A stretch of 64,000 nucleotides of DNA from assembly GCF_000209165.1 (NCBI RefSeq), contig NC_009068.1, positions 1,860,001-1,924,000 on the forward strand, in the 5' to 3' direction. The translations under genes were made by a program, and so were the position numbers. Origin of the DNA: Scheffersomyces stipitis CBS 6054 (lineage: Eukaryota; Ascomycota; Pichiomycetes; Serinales; Debaryomycetaceae). This document shows, piece after piece, positions 30,230 through 40,789 of the stretch (its first letter is position 1; each line of letters begins with the position of its first letter). A model generated the notes under the pieces. That model did not search any database. It was not told where the DNA came from and saw only the letters and a program-made list of their open reading frames with translations.

Positions 30230-30502
30230 TCTTCTTTGCGGTCTGGCAAAACGGTTCTGTTGTGAAGCTGAAGCCAACGGATGGTTTTCGATGATGATCT
30301 TGTCGCCCTTTTTCTGAGTTCTAGAGACAGAAGAGATACGATCGCTTTCTTTGGCTTTAGTAGTGATAGCATCGACTCTTTTCAACAAATCTGACAAGAA
30401 GAGCGCAGCGTTCTTGGAAGAATCCGAATTTGTAGCGTAAGAACGGCTCAAATGGGATGCCGACACGGACGAGCCGCGAATTACACTCTTGGTGGCAAGC
30501 AT
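29477..30502 (-). CDS. Probable mitochondrial protein with Gln-Asn repeat, possibly a small-subunit mitoribosomal protein
   Basis: A 341-residue protein. The N-terminus MLATKSVIRGSSVSASHLSRSYATN is Ser/Arg-rich without acids, ending in a classic presequence-cleavage context (RSYAT). Residues about 85-115 are a Gln-Asn dipeptide repeat of about 12 units. A basic, Ser/Pro/Arg-rich disordered segment follows (about 115-185), then a conserved-looking C-terminal domain (about 190-341; NGTFLYGKVASSNVTP, YPYLMPKEIIDKL, IKDFVGDAHWVKK). Size and layout remind me of fungal mitoribosomal small-subunit proteins such as Mrp13 (mS44), but I cannot confirm this. It is divergent from ATP1, with a 1 kb shared promoter. 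Confidence 0.8.
30158..30229 (-). repeat. In-frame hexamer repeat encoding Gln-Asn
   Basis: Twelve tandem hexamers, CAAAAC/CAGAAC on the coding strand (GTTTTG/GTTCTG on the plus strand). The two variants are segregated: the five plus-strand-left units are nearly all GTTTTG/ATTCTG and the right five are GTTCTG. This is expected of a slippage-prone array that has expanded in blocks. Confidence 0.85.
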
Positions 30503-31548
30503 TGTCTGGCAGTGACTACGAAGGTGTGGAGTGGCTCTAAAGAAGACTATTTGGTTAACTATGATCGTTGAAATTTTTCAGTTTGTATGGTGTGCATGGA
30601 GTTTGGTGAAAAATTGAGTGGTAGAAAAAAGATTATGAGGAAGAATATACCGCGAAAATTAGAGAGCCAAATTGAGACCGATAAAGTGAGAGAATGGTAA
30701 TGCTAATGAATAATATAAATAGCAGGAGAACTCCAATTTGAAGCTCTGTAGATAGAAGAATCAGAGACAAATAGAGCAGATGAATATCAACTTCCAATTG
30801 TAGAAATTGACCAGCAATTGTTCTAGTCTAGCCCAGTAGGAGCACTTAACTATTAATTTTCGTAGCCATGGCTGGGCAACGACATCCTTAACTAGAAAGT
30901 CAGCAAAAGGCCGAACACTAACAGATCTCTTAATCCGAATAGACAGCCATAGTCAATGGTAAAAGATTCCGAATATACGGCCCTTATGGACTACATTTCA
31001 ATTGCAAAATTGGATCAGCATACACAGTGATTTTGTGTAGGTGCAAAACACGGTAGAGCCAATTAGCAAGCACACCAAGAGCCGAGCTGAGCTTACCCGA
31101 ATGTCCAGAACCTCAATTCTGTGTCTACATAATTCAATCGACCAATCCTCAATTGACGAAGTTGTCTTTCAGCACCAGTCTCTCATATCCACCTCTCCCT
31201 TGTTCAGTTCTTCTATTCTCTCCAGCTTCTCCTACTTTACTCTAGTAATTCAATAAATCCACGTGACCCAAAGCTCACCCAATGGATAGAAACGCCTGCA
31301 CATAGTACTTACCCGGCCATCCACCCGTCCTTCTCCACCAATCACAGCACGTTCTGCCCACCGCTCTCCCACCGGATCCCGCAGTGGTAGGTTCGCACTG
31401 AAAAAAAATTGTATGGGCGAGAATTGGTTGGTTGAGAATGGCCCTGGGCGATTTTTCATTTTCATCGGATCTCGAATTGAGTTTTCATTTCTTTCATTTT
31501 TCTTCTTTTTCATCTTTTAGTAACACCACAATTTACTAACAAGTTACA
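30503..31548. other. Divergent intergenic region between the Gln-Asn-repeat protein and ATP1
   Basis: No gene is seen. It contains CCAAT boxes, a CACGTG element and AT-rich tracts. Short frames (31041-31256, 31250-31513 minus) overlap the promoter and 5' leader of ATP1 and have no coding features. Confidence 0.5.
31338..31342. promoter_or_regulatory. CCAAT box (Hap2/3/4/5-type) in the ATP1 promoter
   Basis: ACCAATCA at about 210 bp upstream of the ATP1 start; further CCAAT/ATTGG pentamers are at 31142-31146 and 31423-31427. The Hap complex activates respiratory genes through CCAAT in yeasts, so regulation of ATP1 is plausible. A CACGTG E-box lies near 31260. Confidence 0.45.
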
Positions 31549-33600
31549 ATGTTGTCGGCTCGTCCTGTTTTGCGTACTGCTGCCCGTTCTGCCGCCGTTG
31601 CTGCCAGAACCTTGAGAGTTGTAAGTATTTGAATGAATTCTCGGGATGTAAATCCAATAGTAAAATCAATAGCATTCAACAACTTCCGTAAGAAGTCAAC
31701 AATAGTCCATGATTGTCTCAACAACATCCAACAAGGATTAATCGCCGAACAATTGTAGATATCTGTACACTGACGAATACCATTGTCGTCCGTGGGCATT
31801 TTCTGTTTTTGCAGTAGAAAGTTCTGGCAATTTGAATTATTGATTCAACAAAAGTCGACGTATGTTGAATCAGAAAGTCAATTCACCACACAATTGATTC
31901 CCTAAGGCTGAACTGCTATCCTTATTACCATCACAGTTATTCCTTCATTGAGTACCATTAATATCGGCATTGTTGTCTTCTTGTTATTGTTTCTTACTAT
32001 TACTAAGTTTCCTGACATGTACTAACATCTTTAGGCTCGTCCAACTCTCTTGACTGCTCAACGTTTTGCCTCCGCCAAGGCTGCTCCAACTGAAGTCTCC
32101 TCCATCTTGGAAGAAAGAATCAGAGGTGTCTCCGATGCTGCCAACTTGAACGAGACCGGTAGAGTCTTGTCCGTCGGTGATGGTATTGCCCGTATCTTTG
32201 GTTTGAACAACATTCAAGCTGAAGAATTGGTTGAATTCGCCTCCGGTGTCAAGGGTATGGCCTTGAACTTGGAACCAGACCAAGTCGGTGTTGTCTTGTT
32301 CGGTTCGGACAGATTAGTCAAGGAAGGTGAAACCGTTAAGAGAACCGGTAAGATTGTCGATGTTCCAACTGGTCCAGAATTGTTGGGTAGAGTTGTCGAC
32401 GGTTTAGGTAACCCAATCGATGGTAAGGGTCCATTGAACGCTTCCTCTTCCTCGAGAGCTCAAGTCAAGGCTCCAGGTATCTTGCCAAGAACCTCTGTGT
32501 TCGAACCTATGCAAACTGGTTTAAAGTCTGTTGATGCTCTTGTCCCAGTCGGAAGAGGTCAAAGAGAATTGATCATTGGTGATCGTCAAACCGGTAAGAC
32601 CGCCGTCGCATTGGACACCATCTTGAACCAAAAGAGATGGAACAACGGTGCTGACGAATCCAAGAAGTTGTACTGTGTCTACGTTGCCGTTGGTCAAAAG
32701 AGATCCACTGTAGCCCAATTGGTCCAGACCTTGGAACAAAACGATGCTCTTAAGTACTCCATCATTGTCGCTGCCACTGCCTCGGAAGCCGCTCCATTAC
32801 AATACATTGCTCCTTTCACTGCCTGTGCTATTGGTGAATGGTTCAGAGACAACGGTAAGCACGCTTTGATTGTCTACGATGACTTGTCCAAGCAAGCTGT
32901 TGCCTACCGTCAATTGTCATTATTGTTGAGACGTCCTCCTGGAAGAGAAGCTTACCCTGGTGATGTTTTCTACTTGCACTCTAGATTGTTAGAAAGAGCT
33001 GCTAAGATGTCTCCAGTCCACGGTGGTGGTTCTTTGACCGCTTTGCCAGTCATTGAAACCCAAGGTGGTGATGTTTCCGCTTATATTCCAACCAACGTTA
33101 TTTCCATTACCGATGGTCAAATTTTCTTGGAAGCTGAATTGTTCTACAAGGGTATCAGACCAGCTATTAACGTCGGTTTGTCCGTCTCCCGTGTCGGTTC
33201 TGCTGCTCAAGTCAAGGCCATGAAGCAAGTCGCTGGTTCCTTGAAGTTGTTCTTGGCCCAATACAGAGAAGTCGCTGCCTTCGCCCAATTCGGTTCCGAT
33301 TTGGATGCCTCTACCAAGCAAACCTTGAACAGAGGTGAAAGATTGACCCAATTATTAAAGCAAAAGCAATACTCTCCATTGGCTGCTGAAGAACAAGTCC
33401 CATTGATTTTCGCTGGTGTCAACGGTTTCTTGGACGAGATTCCTCTTGAAAGAATCGGTGAATTCGAAGAATCCTTCTTGGCTCACTTGAAGGCCAACGA
33501 AACCGAAATCTTGGAAGCCATCCAAGTCAAGGGTGAATTGTCTAAGGAATTGTTGGAAAAGTTGAGATCCACCACTGAAACTTTTGTTTCTACTTTCTAA
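31549..33600 (+). CDS. ATP1: ATP synthase F1 alpha subunit, mitochondrial, two exons
   Basis: Exon 1 is 31549-31620 (24 codons, start of the presequence [20 protein letters not shown]). Exon 2 is 32035-33600, joined in phase 0. The product is 545 residues, the same length as S. cerevisiae Atp1. It is the alpha subunit of the F1 head in the matrix, carrying the non-catalytic nucleotide sites. Seen: P-loop GDRQTGKT (about residues 206-213), [22 protein letters not shown], the family signature [21 protein letters not shown], and the arginine finger within that stretch. Codon use is strongly biased (TTG Leu, GGT Gly, AGA Arg), typical of a highly expressed gene. Exon 2 alone lacks a proper N-terminus, which led to the intron. 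Confidence 0.97.
31621..32034 (+). other. ATP1 spliceosomal intron (414 nt)
   Basis: 5' splice site GTAAGT at 31621, branch site TACTAAC at 32020-32026, and 3' splice site TAG at 32032-32034. It interrupts codons 24 and 25 of the presequence in phase 0. An internal TTCTGTTTTTGCAG at 31801-31814 looks like a second 3' splice site but would put TAG in frame at once. A 10-bp perfect stem (31841-31850 with 31863-31872) lies within it. Confidence 0.95.
31841..31872 (+). other. Perfect 10-bp hairpin inside the ATP1 intron
   Basis: TGATTCAACA pairs exactly with TGTTGAATCA across a 12-nt loop. It sits between the 5' splice site and the branch point, which are about 400 nt apart. In several yeast introns such stems shorten the effective distance and help splicing; here the role is inference. 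Confidence 0.7.
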
Positions 33601-34515
33601 GTCTTTTAGTAAACTTTATCACCACCAAAAATGAATAGAAGAACGTCGCATTGAAATCAATTCATGGTGTTTTGTTTTCTGGTGTTTAATTCTTGGAAGA
33701 CATATGTAATGTTTTCTCTATTCTCTTTAGATGACTCCACTTCCGTTTTCAGGCATTTATTTGAACTTTGATTTATTGCTATTTTTTTACTAAGGTGTCG
33801 GCTGGTTTCCTTCGGGGAGCTACTTGCACATCAAAAAAGAAAATACTCATATATAAGAAATACAAGTATTCCGTATTTAAAAGGAGTAATCAACTCTGCT
33901 ACACTCATATTGTTCGTGTGTTCTTTGAGTCATGCTGCTTCCTCTCATTATTCTACTCTCAAACTGACTGTTTACTCTACTCGTTTCTTGTACTATGAAG
34001 AATATGTTCCAGTTTTCCTCTTAAAGTGCTTCCTTTTCTTCCAAAATAGGTAGATCAGAGTTTCTAGGAACCTGAAAATGGTAATTGTTAGTACATAGTT
34101 TACAACCAATGTACTGCTTAAAGTACTGTTTAGTTAGGTGGTATTCCAATTTCCAGATCTATATATCTTCAAATCTTCAAATCTTTATATGTTTATCAGT
34201 ATCAATTGGCACTATATCTTCAGCTGTGCTTTTTTGTTTCATATAACAATTTTGGTTGCTTCCTTCACCACTTCCGTTCTACTCTTTCTCCTTCAAGATC
34301 TTGCCGTCTGTCATACCATATATCAAGCCATATATCTTACGATTCACCACGCTATTTATTCTCCTCGCTTCCATTTTGCAATCGACGTGTCTTACGATTT
34401 ACTCCTGCACAGACCAATATGACATAAACACATAAAACAACCATGTTTTGCTAATTGGAATCCTATTGGAAACTTTCCTTGTTATTCGCTGTTCCTTTTA
34501 CTGGTGATATTCGCG
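33601..34515. other. Intergenic region after ATP1, no gene
   Basis: No supported gene. It contains the ATP1 3' region and an AT-rich promoter for the next ORF. Short frames (33768-33998, 34138-34422) are Phe/Ile/Tyr-rich and look spurious. Confidence 0.5.
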
Positions 34516-35955
34516 ATGTCTTTGGTAGAACCTGTGGACCTCGTGTCTAGAAAATTGAATTGGAACGATTTGTCGAGCGACTCCTACGTGGCCTTCGAAT
34601 TGCCTGATGCTCTCGAGAGTAAAATCAACAACGATAGAAACTCCGGTGATTACCTGGAAAAGCTGGAAAATAGTTCTAGATTAAAAAGCGACTCACCTTC
34701 GTCTTTGAGCTCTGCAGCTGAATCAGCCGATACTATTTTACCATCCATTGATAATGGGGAGTTGGACTTCGAAAAGAGTGGAAAATCTGTTATTGATACG
34801 CACATTTTTAGTGAGAAGCTGGACACGCTTACTAGCAAATTGCTGGAAGAGGCTCAGAGGAGGAAGGAGAAAAACAGAAAGAGACAAGAAAGAAGAGCCC
34901 GTCAGAAAGTGAAGAAACAGCAAGAAGAGGTAGCAGCAGATTCTAAGAATGAGTCAGAACAAGCCAACGAAACACCAGAATCTAAAGATCAAAATGATTC
35001 TGAGAAGAAAAAGAAAAAGAATAAAAAGATCAAACAAACTTCATCACCTACATCTGGTTCAGAAACTCATACCGATGCTATAAATGATAAAATAGCAGAA
35101 AACGTAGAAAAATTGGAAGAGACTAAAGAAATAAAACAAGAAGATATGGAAGCAACGCAGATTGTAAGTTCGCCACCTAATAGCGAACGTGCTTCCATTA
35201 ATGCTTCCCCGTTCAAAACTTCTTCTCCTGATCCATTGCCTTTTGAGATCAAACTTAGGTCTGTGAAAAATTCCAACATGAATGTGAGATACCCGGAAAG
35301 CTTGCCTGAAGTTCAGCCAATCAAAACTATCATAGGTGTATCTCACCAACAGATTTTAAAGAAGATGAACATGACTGATGTCAAGATCAAGATCATTGTG
35401 TCTTCGTCATCTATTTCAAAATACGCTTCAACAGCTCTTTCTTTCACCAAGAATCATACCGACGAGCTTTTTGACGATCCAGTCAAGAAGGCCATCTTTG
35501 TAAAATTGTGCATTAATGTAGCCTTGAATGAAGCTAGAGGCTTCTCTTCGACCATTGTACAGCACCCAAATCTTCTTCAACTTTTTGGTTCATACAGCGA
35601 GATTAACTTGGAAACTACTCGTACCAAACTCACACCACCCACCAAGAATGTTCATCAAAATCATCTTGATTATTCCGTTCTTCTGTACATAGGGTGTATT
35701 CTTTTATGGGCAATTCATTTGCAACGCCAAGCCAACATTGAGGATCTCACAAAAGCCTTGGATGTTGATGTCCAACAGAAAGATGTTTTGGAACGTCTTG
35801 GTGGATATCATCTTTGGGACAGGTTGAACAAAACGTCCAAGATGAACTCCAAGAGATGGAAGCATGTCATTAAATTCAGGCAATCATACCCATTTGAAGA
35901 GGATCAGTTCATGTTGATCTTACGTTTCATGAAGGTCTCCGATACAATTCCATGA
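34516..35955 (+). CDS. Uncharacterised charged coiled-coil protein (479 residues)
   Basis: Starts MSLVEPVDLVSRKLNWNDLS at the first ATG. Residues about 45-75 are Ser-rich, then a strongly basic and acidic coiled-coil or disordered region (about 100-180; RRKEKNRKRQERRARQKVKK, KKKKKNKKIKQ) follows. The C-terminal 200 residues appear folded (IKTIIGVSHQQILKKMNM, LFDDPVKKAIFVKLCINVAL, RLGGYHLWDRLNKTSKMNSK). No TM helix is certain; one hydrophobic stretch (YSVLLYIGCILLWAIHL, about 385-401) is probably a buried helix. The basic repeats suggest a nuclear or nucleolar or RNA-binding role, but this is inference; I do not recognise the family. Confidence 0.8.
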   Translation: MSLVEPVDLVSRKLNWNDLSSDSYVAFELPDALESKINNDRNSGDYLEKLENSSRLKSDSPSSLSSAAESADTILPSIDNGELDFEKSGKSVIDTHIFSEKLDTLTSKLLEEAQRRKEKNRKRQERRARQKVKKQQEEVAADSKNESEQANETPESKDQNDSEKKKKKNKKIKQTSSPTSGSETHTDAINDKIAENVEKLEETKEIKQEDMEATQIVSSPPNSERASINASPFKTSSPDPLPFEIKLRSVKNSNMNVRYPESLPEVQPIKTIIGVSHQQILKKMNMTDVKIKIIVSSSSISKYASTALSFTKNHTDELFDDPVKKAIFVKLCINVALNEARGFSSTIVQHPNLLQLFGSYSEINLETTRTKLTPPTKNVHQNHLDYSVLLYIGCILLWAIHLQRQANIEDLTKALDVDVQQKDVLERLGGYHLWDRLNKTSKMNSKRWKHVIKFRQSYPFEEDQFMLILRFMKVSDTIP

Positions 35956-36021
35956 ACGTCTGCATTAGAATTCGTATAATTTATTAACTTATCTTATTAA
36001 TGTATAAATTCAAACTTAATT

Positions 36022-39000
36022 CTATTTCTTTGTCAATGGTACTTTCTTTGGTGATTTGACCTTACTCTTGATTCTTGTAACCAAATATGCAATGCAACCA
36101 GTGAATCGGAAGAGTGCCATGATAGCCACCATCCACAAGATTACCGTCAAGAATATTGTTGATCTGTTCTCTGTATCGACTCTAGAAGAACTGTCTTTTC
36201 CAAAGTAGTCAAAGCCTCCAGTATTCAACACTGCTGTCACAATGATGGAATTAGTAAACATCCAGACAAGAACTGTCATCGACCTAACAAATGCGTAGTA
36301 ATCCTCGGAGGAGGTCTTTTTGGTATCACCGCTATCGGGTTTGTCTTCTGGCTGGTTGATCTTGGCCACCTGCTTATTGTATGAGTCGTTGATTTCCAGA
36401 GGTTCCACAGAAACATTGAATTGGAACCGGAAAACACCGTCTTCGCCTTTCTCAGCCAGGGCCAACTTTACTCCTCCAGTATCTCCCTTAGTTCCCCATG
36501 AGATATCATCGATATTGCAGAAAGCGTAGATGTTGAGAATATTGATGTACGAGGGGGAAAGCAAAAGATACTGGATAAATGAAGTGAACATGTGAGCCGG
36601 TTGAAAATATATGAACGAGGCTACGAAATAGAGCAAATAGGTCGATGATGTTGCAATGACCAAGTCTCTAAATTGGGCATTCTTGAAGAAAAGAGCTATA
36701 GTGATCTTGGTACCATCTTTCGTTATCTGATGAATAGAGTGTGCAGCCAAATATATGGCTGCGAATATCATGTACCCCATTAAGATTGCAAAGAAGTAGA
36801 CAATTACAATATAGAACTTCTCCGTCCCTTTGGGCTTATTACCAAAACTAAGAACAAAAGTAGTAACCAATGATGCTAGGTAGAGCCAGAGGAAAATGAA
36901 CGAAAATACTTTTCCTGGCTTGAAACCCAAGTCAGGATTGGCCAAGGAGGTGGACAAGATTCTGAATACCAAGAAGTATGACCCAATAGCAAACCATGAT
37001 AACACGAGATTAACAAATTGATACAAAAATTCAATATGGAGCATTATCTTTCTAGAAATTGAATGAGATGAACCCCAAACTTTGGGAAAATGAACAAGAG
37101 AATAAATGGCTGCGAAAAAAGACCCATTCAACCATCTTCTTCTTTGCAAGATAAATTCTGCAAGCGATTCGGGTACATCTGTAGCGGCACTAGCACCTTT
37201 ACAATATCTCAAGAGCCATCCACAATCTTTTTTGGCCACTAATTCGTAACACAAGATTCTGTCTTCGGCCAAATACATGTTTGAGGTGAAAACATTGGCT
37301 TCTTTCAGTCTCAATTCTTTCTTAAGCTGGTACTCATCGTCGTTCTTATCGAGCTCTTCGCTGGCATGTAAGAATTCGCCCTTGAAGTATTTTTCGAGAG
37401 GTCCATTACCATTGATATCATTTTGAAGAGCAATGTAACGATAAGCGGAAAAGGCACCTGGAAGCACCGAAATAAAACCAAAAGCAGATTCCATCGGCTT
37501 GTCCAAGATGTTTGACATTTTATATTCGAAGTTCTGAGCATAAACCATAGGATTAGTGAACATCTGTCTCGTCCGCAATAATGCCTTGATCTCTCCACAA
37601 CATCCAGCAACCCTTGGGTCCATATCAAACTCCTTCCAGATACGGTAAAGGGATTTCTCCGTAGGCTGAGTACCAGCGTCTAACAATACTACGACTTTGG
37701 GATCAAGAACTTGACCAATTGCTTGAAAACACCACCTGTGAGAATTAATTTTCTTAGCGTTCTTCTCCTTCAAGCAGAACAAGAACTGGGTAGGAACAAC
37801 TTTTTTCAGGGTCAATTCAACAGTATCAGTTACTCTCTTGATCCCTATTCTTGAAGTGTATTCATACATGTGGGCTTGCACGGGTTTGTCATTGACAGCC
37901 CCAGATGCCAACCCTTCTTGGTATACCCCCAAGCCAGCAAGTAAAGCTTGGGCCCTGTCGTTGATCTTCGTTCTACCATCACTGATAATACAAACAATAA
38001 TCTTCTTCCAGGAACCCTCTCCCCACATCGAGGATCTCTTCTTGGATTCCATGTATTTAATATTGTCCAATACTCCCTTCAAAGTCCTTCCTAAAAGGAC
38101 ATCGTTCTCGTTGTACATGGTAATCACCACCATGATTTCCGTTTTCCTGGGAATAGCATAGTGTATTGTTCTTAACAAGTAACCTTCACGATAGAAATTG
38201 GATGGCCCACATGTCACTGCAGTATATCTCATGAAGTAAAACTCGTTCGAAAGTCCTCCACGTTCTGCTCCAGCTTTATAATCGGGATAGGTGCTTAACA
38301 AATTGGTTGCAACCGGACAATCCAAGACCAACTTACCATTGATACCAGTGGTGAAACCGGCTTTTGGCTGAGGCTTTTTGACTCTTTCATTTTCACTAAA
38401 TTGCCCTTTGGATGCCTTTGGTGCACTTGGGGAGGCCCCCCTCTGATATCGAAGTGTTTCTTCATCCTGTCCTTCTACCACAAATGAAGGTACATAAGGA
38501 GAAGATTGAAGTGGTTGGGGCTCAGGAGATTCACGCACCTGGAAGGTCGAAAGGTTGTACGAATCTCCTTTGAACTCGAATCGGATGTTCTGGTCGTATG
38601 GAGTTTCTTCATTTCCTCTCTTTGGAAGGAATCCAGGACGAAAAATCGTCAATCCACTTCGATTTGGTTTGTTCTGTGGTGGGTATGGATTCATCTCGTA
38701 TCTTTCTTCTTCAAAATCAGTATTGCTTGGGATGGGTGAAAAGCCTGGTGGTTGAAGATGAGAGGTGTTGAATATTGGTTGCTCCAGCGGAGGAGTTCTC
38801 TGGTCGTATGAGGAAGATCTGCCATAGGCTCCTGAGTTACTACGACTATGAGTACGGGGTGGTTCTTGAAGAATGTTAGTACTAGAATTAGAACCAGAAC
38901 CGTGGGTTCCACTGTGGTCGCGGAGAGCAGAAGTGCTAGAGTTGTTGCTTCCAAATGGGTTTCGAAAATTGTCTCCATTGGGATTCAACAAATTCTGGTC

Positions 39001-39054
39001 GTCCCTATCATTGTCGGAGTACTCTGTGGGACGATAAGGGTTGTAGTAGCTCAT
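36022..39054 (-). CDS. CHS2: Chitin synthase, class I/II division, CHS2-like
   Basis: A 1010-residue membrane glycosyltransferase that makes chitin from UDP-GlcNAc at the plasma membrane. The N-terminal 200 residues are Asn/Ser/Pro-rich and disordered (YYNPYRPTEYSDND). The catalytic core includes KTEIMVVITMYNENDVLL, LLDAGTQPTEKSL, LAEDRILCYELV and the family signature QRRRWLNGSFFA. Five or more TM helices follow, and a soluble loop separates the last pair. Length is nearest to Candida albicans Chs2 (about 1009) rather than Chs1 or Chs8, so the CHS2 symbol is a Candida-style suggestion; the septum-forming CHS1-type cannot be excluded without alignment. Convergent with the 479-residue gene (66 bp between stops). 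Confidence 0.9.
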   Translation of the reverse strand: MSYYNPYRPTEYSDNDRDDQNLLNPNGDNFRNPFGSNNSSTSALRDHSGTHGSGSNSSTNILQEPPRTHSRSNSGAYGRSSSYDQRTPPLEQPIFNTSHLQPPGFSPIPSNTDFEEERYEMNPYPPQNKPNRSGLTIFRPGFLPKRGNEETPYDQNIRFEFKGDSYNLSTFQVRESPEPQPLQSSPYVPSFVVEGQDEETLRYQRGASPSAPKASKGQFSENERVKKPQPKAGFTTGINGKLVLDCPVATNLLSTYPDYKAGAERGGLSNEFYFMRYTAVTCGPSNFYREGYLLRTIHYAIPRKTEIMVVITMYNENDVLLGRTLKGVLDNIKYMESKKRSSMWGEGSWKKIIVCIISDGRTKINDRAQALLAGLGVYQEGLASGAVNDKPVQAHMYEYTSRIGIKRVTDTVELTLKKVVPTQFLFCLKEKNAKKINSHRWCFQAIGQVLDPKVVVLLDAGTQPTEKSLYRIWKEFDMDPRVAGCCGEIKALLRTRQMFTNPMVYAQNFEYKMSNILDKPMESAFGFISVLPGAFSAYRYIALQNDINGNGPLEKYFKGEFLHASEELDKNDDEYQLKKELRLKEANVFTSNMYLAEDRILCYELVAKKDCGWLLRYCKGASAATDVPESLAEFILQRRRWLNGSFFAAIYSLVHFPKVWGSSHSISRKIMLHIEFLYQFVNLVLSWFAIGSYFLVFRILSTSLANPDLGFKPGKVFSFIFLWLYLASLVTTFVLSFGNKPKGTEKFYIVIVYFFAILMGYMIFAAIYLAAHSIHQITKDGTKITIALFFKNAQFRDLVIATSSTYLLYFVASFIYFQPAHMFTSFIQYLLLSPSYINILNIYAFCNIDDISWGTKGDTGGVKLALAEKGEDGVFRFQFNVSVEPLEINDSYNKQVAKINQPEDKPDSGDTKKTSSEDYYAFVRSMTVLVWMFTNSIIVTAVLNTGGFDYFGKDSSSRVDTENRSTIFLTVILWMVAIMALFRFTGCIAYLVTRIKSKVKSPKKVPLTKK

Positions 39055-40207
39055 GGTGAATGTTGATACAGAAGAAAGGAAAATTATACTTGATACTTCA
39101 ATAGAAGAATTTACCTACAGATATACAAATAGAATATTTCATTACAAAATTCAGTACAAAACCCGAATAAGGACATACTGAGATGAACAATTGGTTAAAT
39201 AATTACATCGTAATCACTCACACCATTTCGAGTATCTTGAGGCATAAGGGCTTGAGGTTAAGCCTCAAATTGCAACCAAATCCTGATTTGTGCTCATGCA
39301 GGTCTAGTGCGTCCTGAAATGCATCATGGGAGATAGACTATAAATAAAATGTGTATTGCTCTGTCTATGATTACCACCGCCTCATATAGTTGCCACTAAC
39401 AGGTCGTTCAATGACTGTATTTTCATGGGATAAATATCCCACTGGGCCAGAATTAAAGTGTGGAAAAAGAATGACTAGAGCTTTGGTTGAAATATTCTAG
39501 TCCCCTCAATCGTACAGTCCATTCAATCTTTTTTTGGTAATGATATGGTTTTCAGAATTGTGGAAGAAACCTAATAAATAATTGCTATGGGTGATTCTGG
39601 ACAGCGAATTGCAACCACTAATAAGCACTAATCAAGTTTTCGACTGTTTCAATAATAAAGAGCAATGGCGGGAAATGCTAGTCAAGGTACCGAATTGCAT
39701 TTCAGGAGCAGATCGAGGTATATTCGCACAAATTAGAATTTAGTACATGGATTGTGATTTGGAAGCAAATATCTACCATCCCTTTCTCTCCCAATTATTT
39801 CTATGGATTGCTTTCTGATTGGAGAGGACAAATTCTAGTCTAGCACTCTCTAACTCGTAGCCTCCTTAAGGATTTCAATGATTTTATTCCCTCTGAATTA
39901 TTTAGGAGGTAATATTCAACTCTTCTTATCAGGATGCAAAATAATCTTCGTAAATATAATTTTATTTTAAAAGTATACTTTCTTCTGTCCACGCTGGAGA
40001 TTTTCAGACAAGAGGGGTGTCCCCTGGAATTGAATAAAGATACGAAAACATACCGATAGCCATGAAATTTTAGTGATTGCAATGCAGTCTGTGATCTCAC
40101 TTTACGATCAATACTATTTATAAGAAAAGTGGCGCCTTGAAGTGCAAAACATTATCATTGATGAAGTACCTTCCAAACTTCTGCTAGTAGTCAATATTAT
40201 AGCAAAC
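39055..40207. other. 1.15 kb intergenic region, no gene
   Basis: It is the shared upstream region of the chitin synthase (minus) and the MARVEL-like gene (plus). No ORF with coding character is seen. There is a short inverted motif GCATAAGGGCTTGAGGTTAAGCC near 39240-39265, but no known element. Confidence 0.45.
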
Positions 40208-40789
40208 ATGGATAAAAGTACAAAAATAATCATAGGATGGCTAATTCGACTTCTTCAAGTGGGTTCAAGTGTTGCAGCGCTAGCTGTGTCGATTAGATTC
40301 CTAGTAGACTTTGGGTTGCCATTCGATAGAATAACCTACAGTGCAGCCCTTGCAGCATTTTCATTGGTATACCTTGCTGTTATAACTTTACTTGCTTGCA
40401 GCGTAAGATCAAATGCTTTCCTAATTGCTTTAGTTGATTTAAGTCTCACGATAATGTGGTTAGTGGACTTTTGCTTAATTATTACTTCATATTTTCTTTC
40501 CGTCTGCAATAAAATTAATGAATCGGCCTGCAATAATTGGTTAGCCTTGATTCCGCTAACAATAGTCAGCTGTTTAAGTTTTCTTGTCAGTTTTGTCATC
40601 AACTGTAGCACCAATATTATTCCCATTTGCAGAAGTAGGAATATCACGGTTGACACCTTTTCTATGTGCTTACTTGGTGGTTCAATCTTTAAAGATTCTG
40701 ACCATTCCATAAAACGTACCCCATATAGTTCAAGTAGGGGAGAACACTTATTTTCAAGCAAAACAGACATAGTTGAGTATTCCAGGTAA
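40208..40789 (+). CDS. Four-TM MARVEL-like membrane protein
   Basis: 193 residues from the ATG at 40208 (the frame extends upstream only through non-ATG codons). Four hydrophobic helices at about residues 8-30, 42-63, 72-96 and 112-136 are separated by short loops. The loop between TM3 and TM4 carries a Cys pair (SVCNKINESACNNW), which suits the extracellular loop of fungal MARVEL proteins (Nce102/Fhn1-like). The C-terminal 55 residues are cytosolic and Ser-rich. Such proteins sit in plasma-membrane eisosome regions. Codon usage is less biased than in neighbours (many ATT, AAT, CTT), suggesting low expression. Located 250 bp before the 3' end of the LINE. Confidence 0.65.
   Translation: MDKSTKIIIGWLIRLLQVGSSVAALAVSIRFLVDFGLPFDRITYSAALAAFSLVYLAVITLLACSVRSNAFLIALVDLSLTIMWLVDFCLIITSYFLSVCNKINESACNNWLALIPLTIVSCLSFLVSFVINCSTNIIPICRSRNITVDTFSMCLLGGSIFKDSDHSIKRTPYSSSRGEHLFSSKTDIVEYSR

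Noticed and set aside
31801..31814. Alternative 3' splice site in the ATP1 intron giving a second protein
   Set aside because: The joined reading frame meets TAG immediately, so it cannot extend the protein; kept only as a decoy note.
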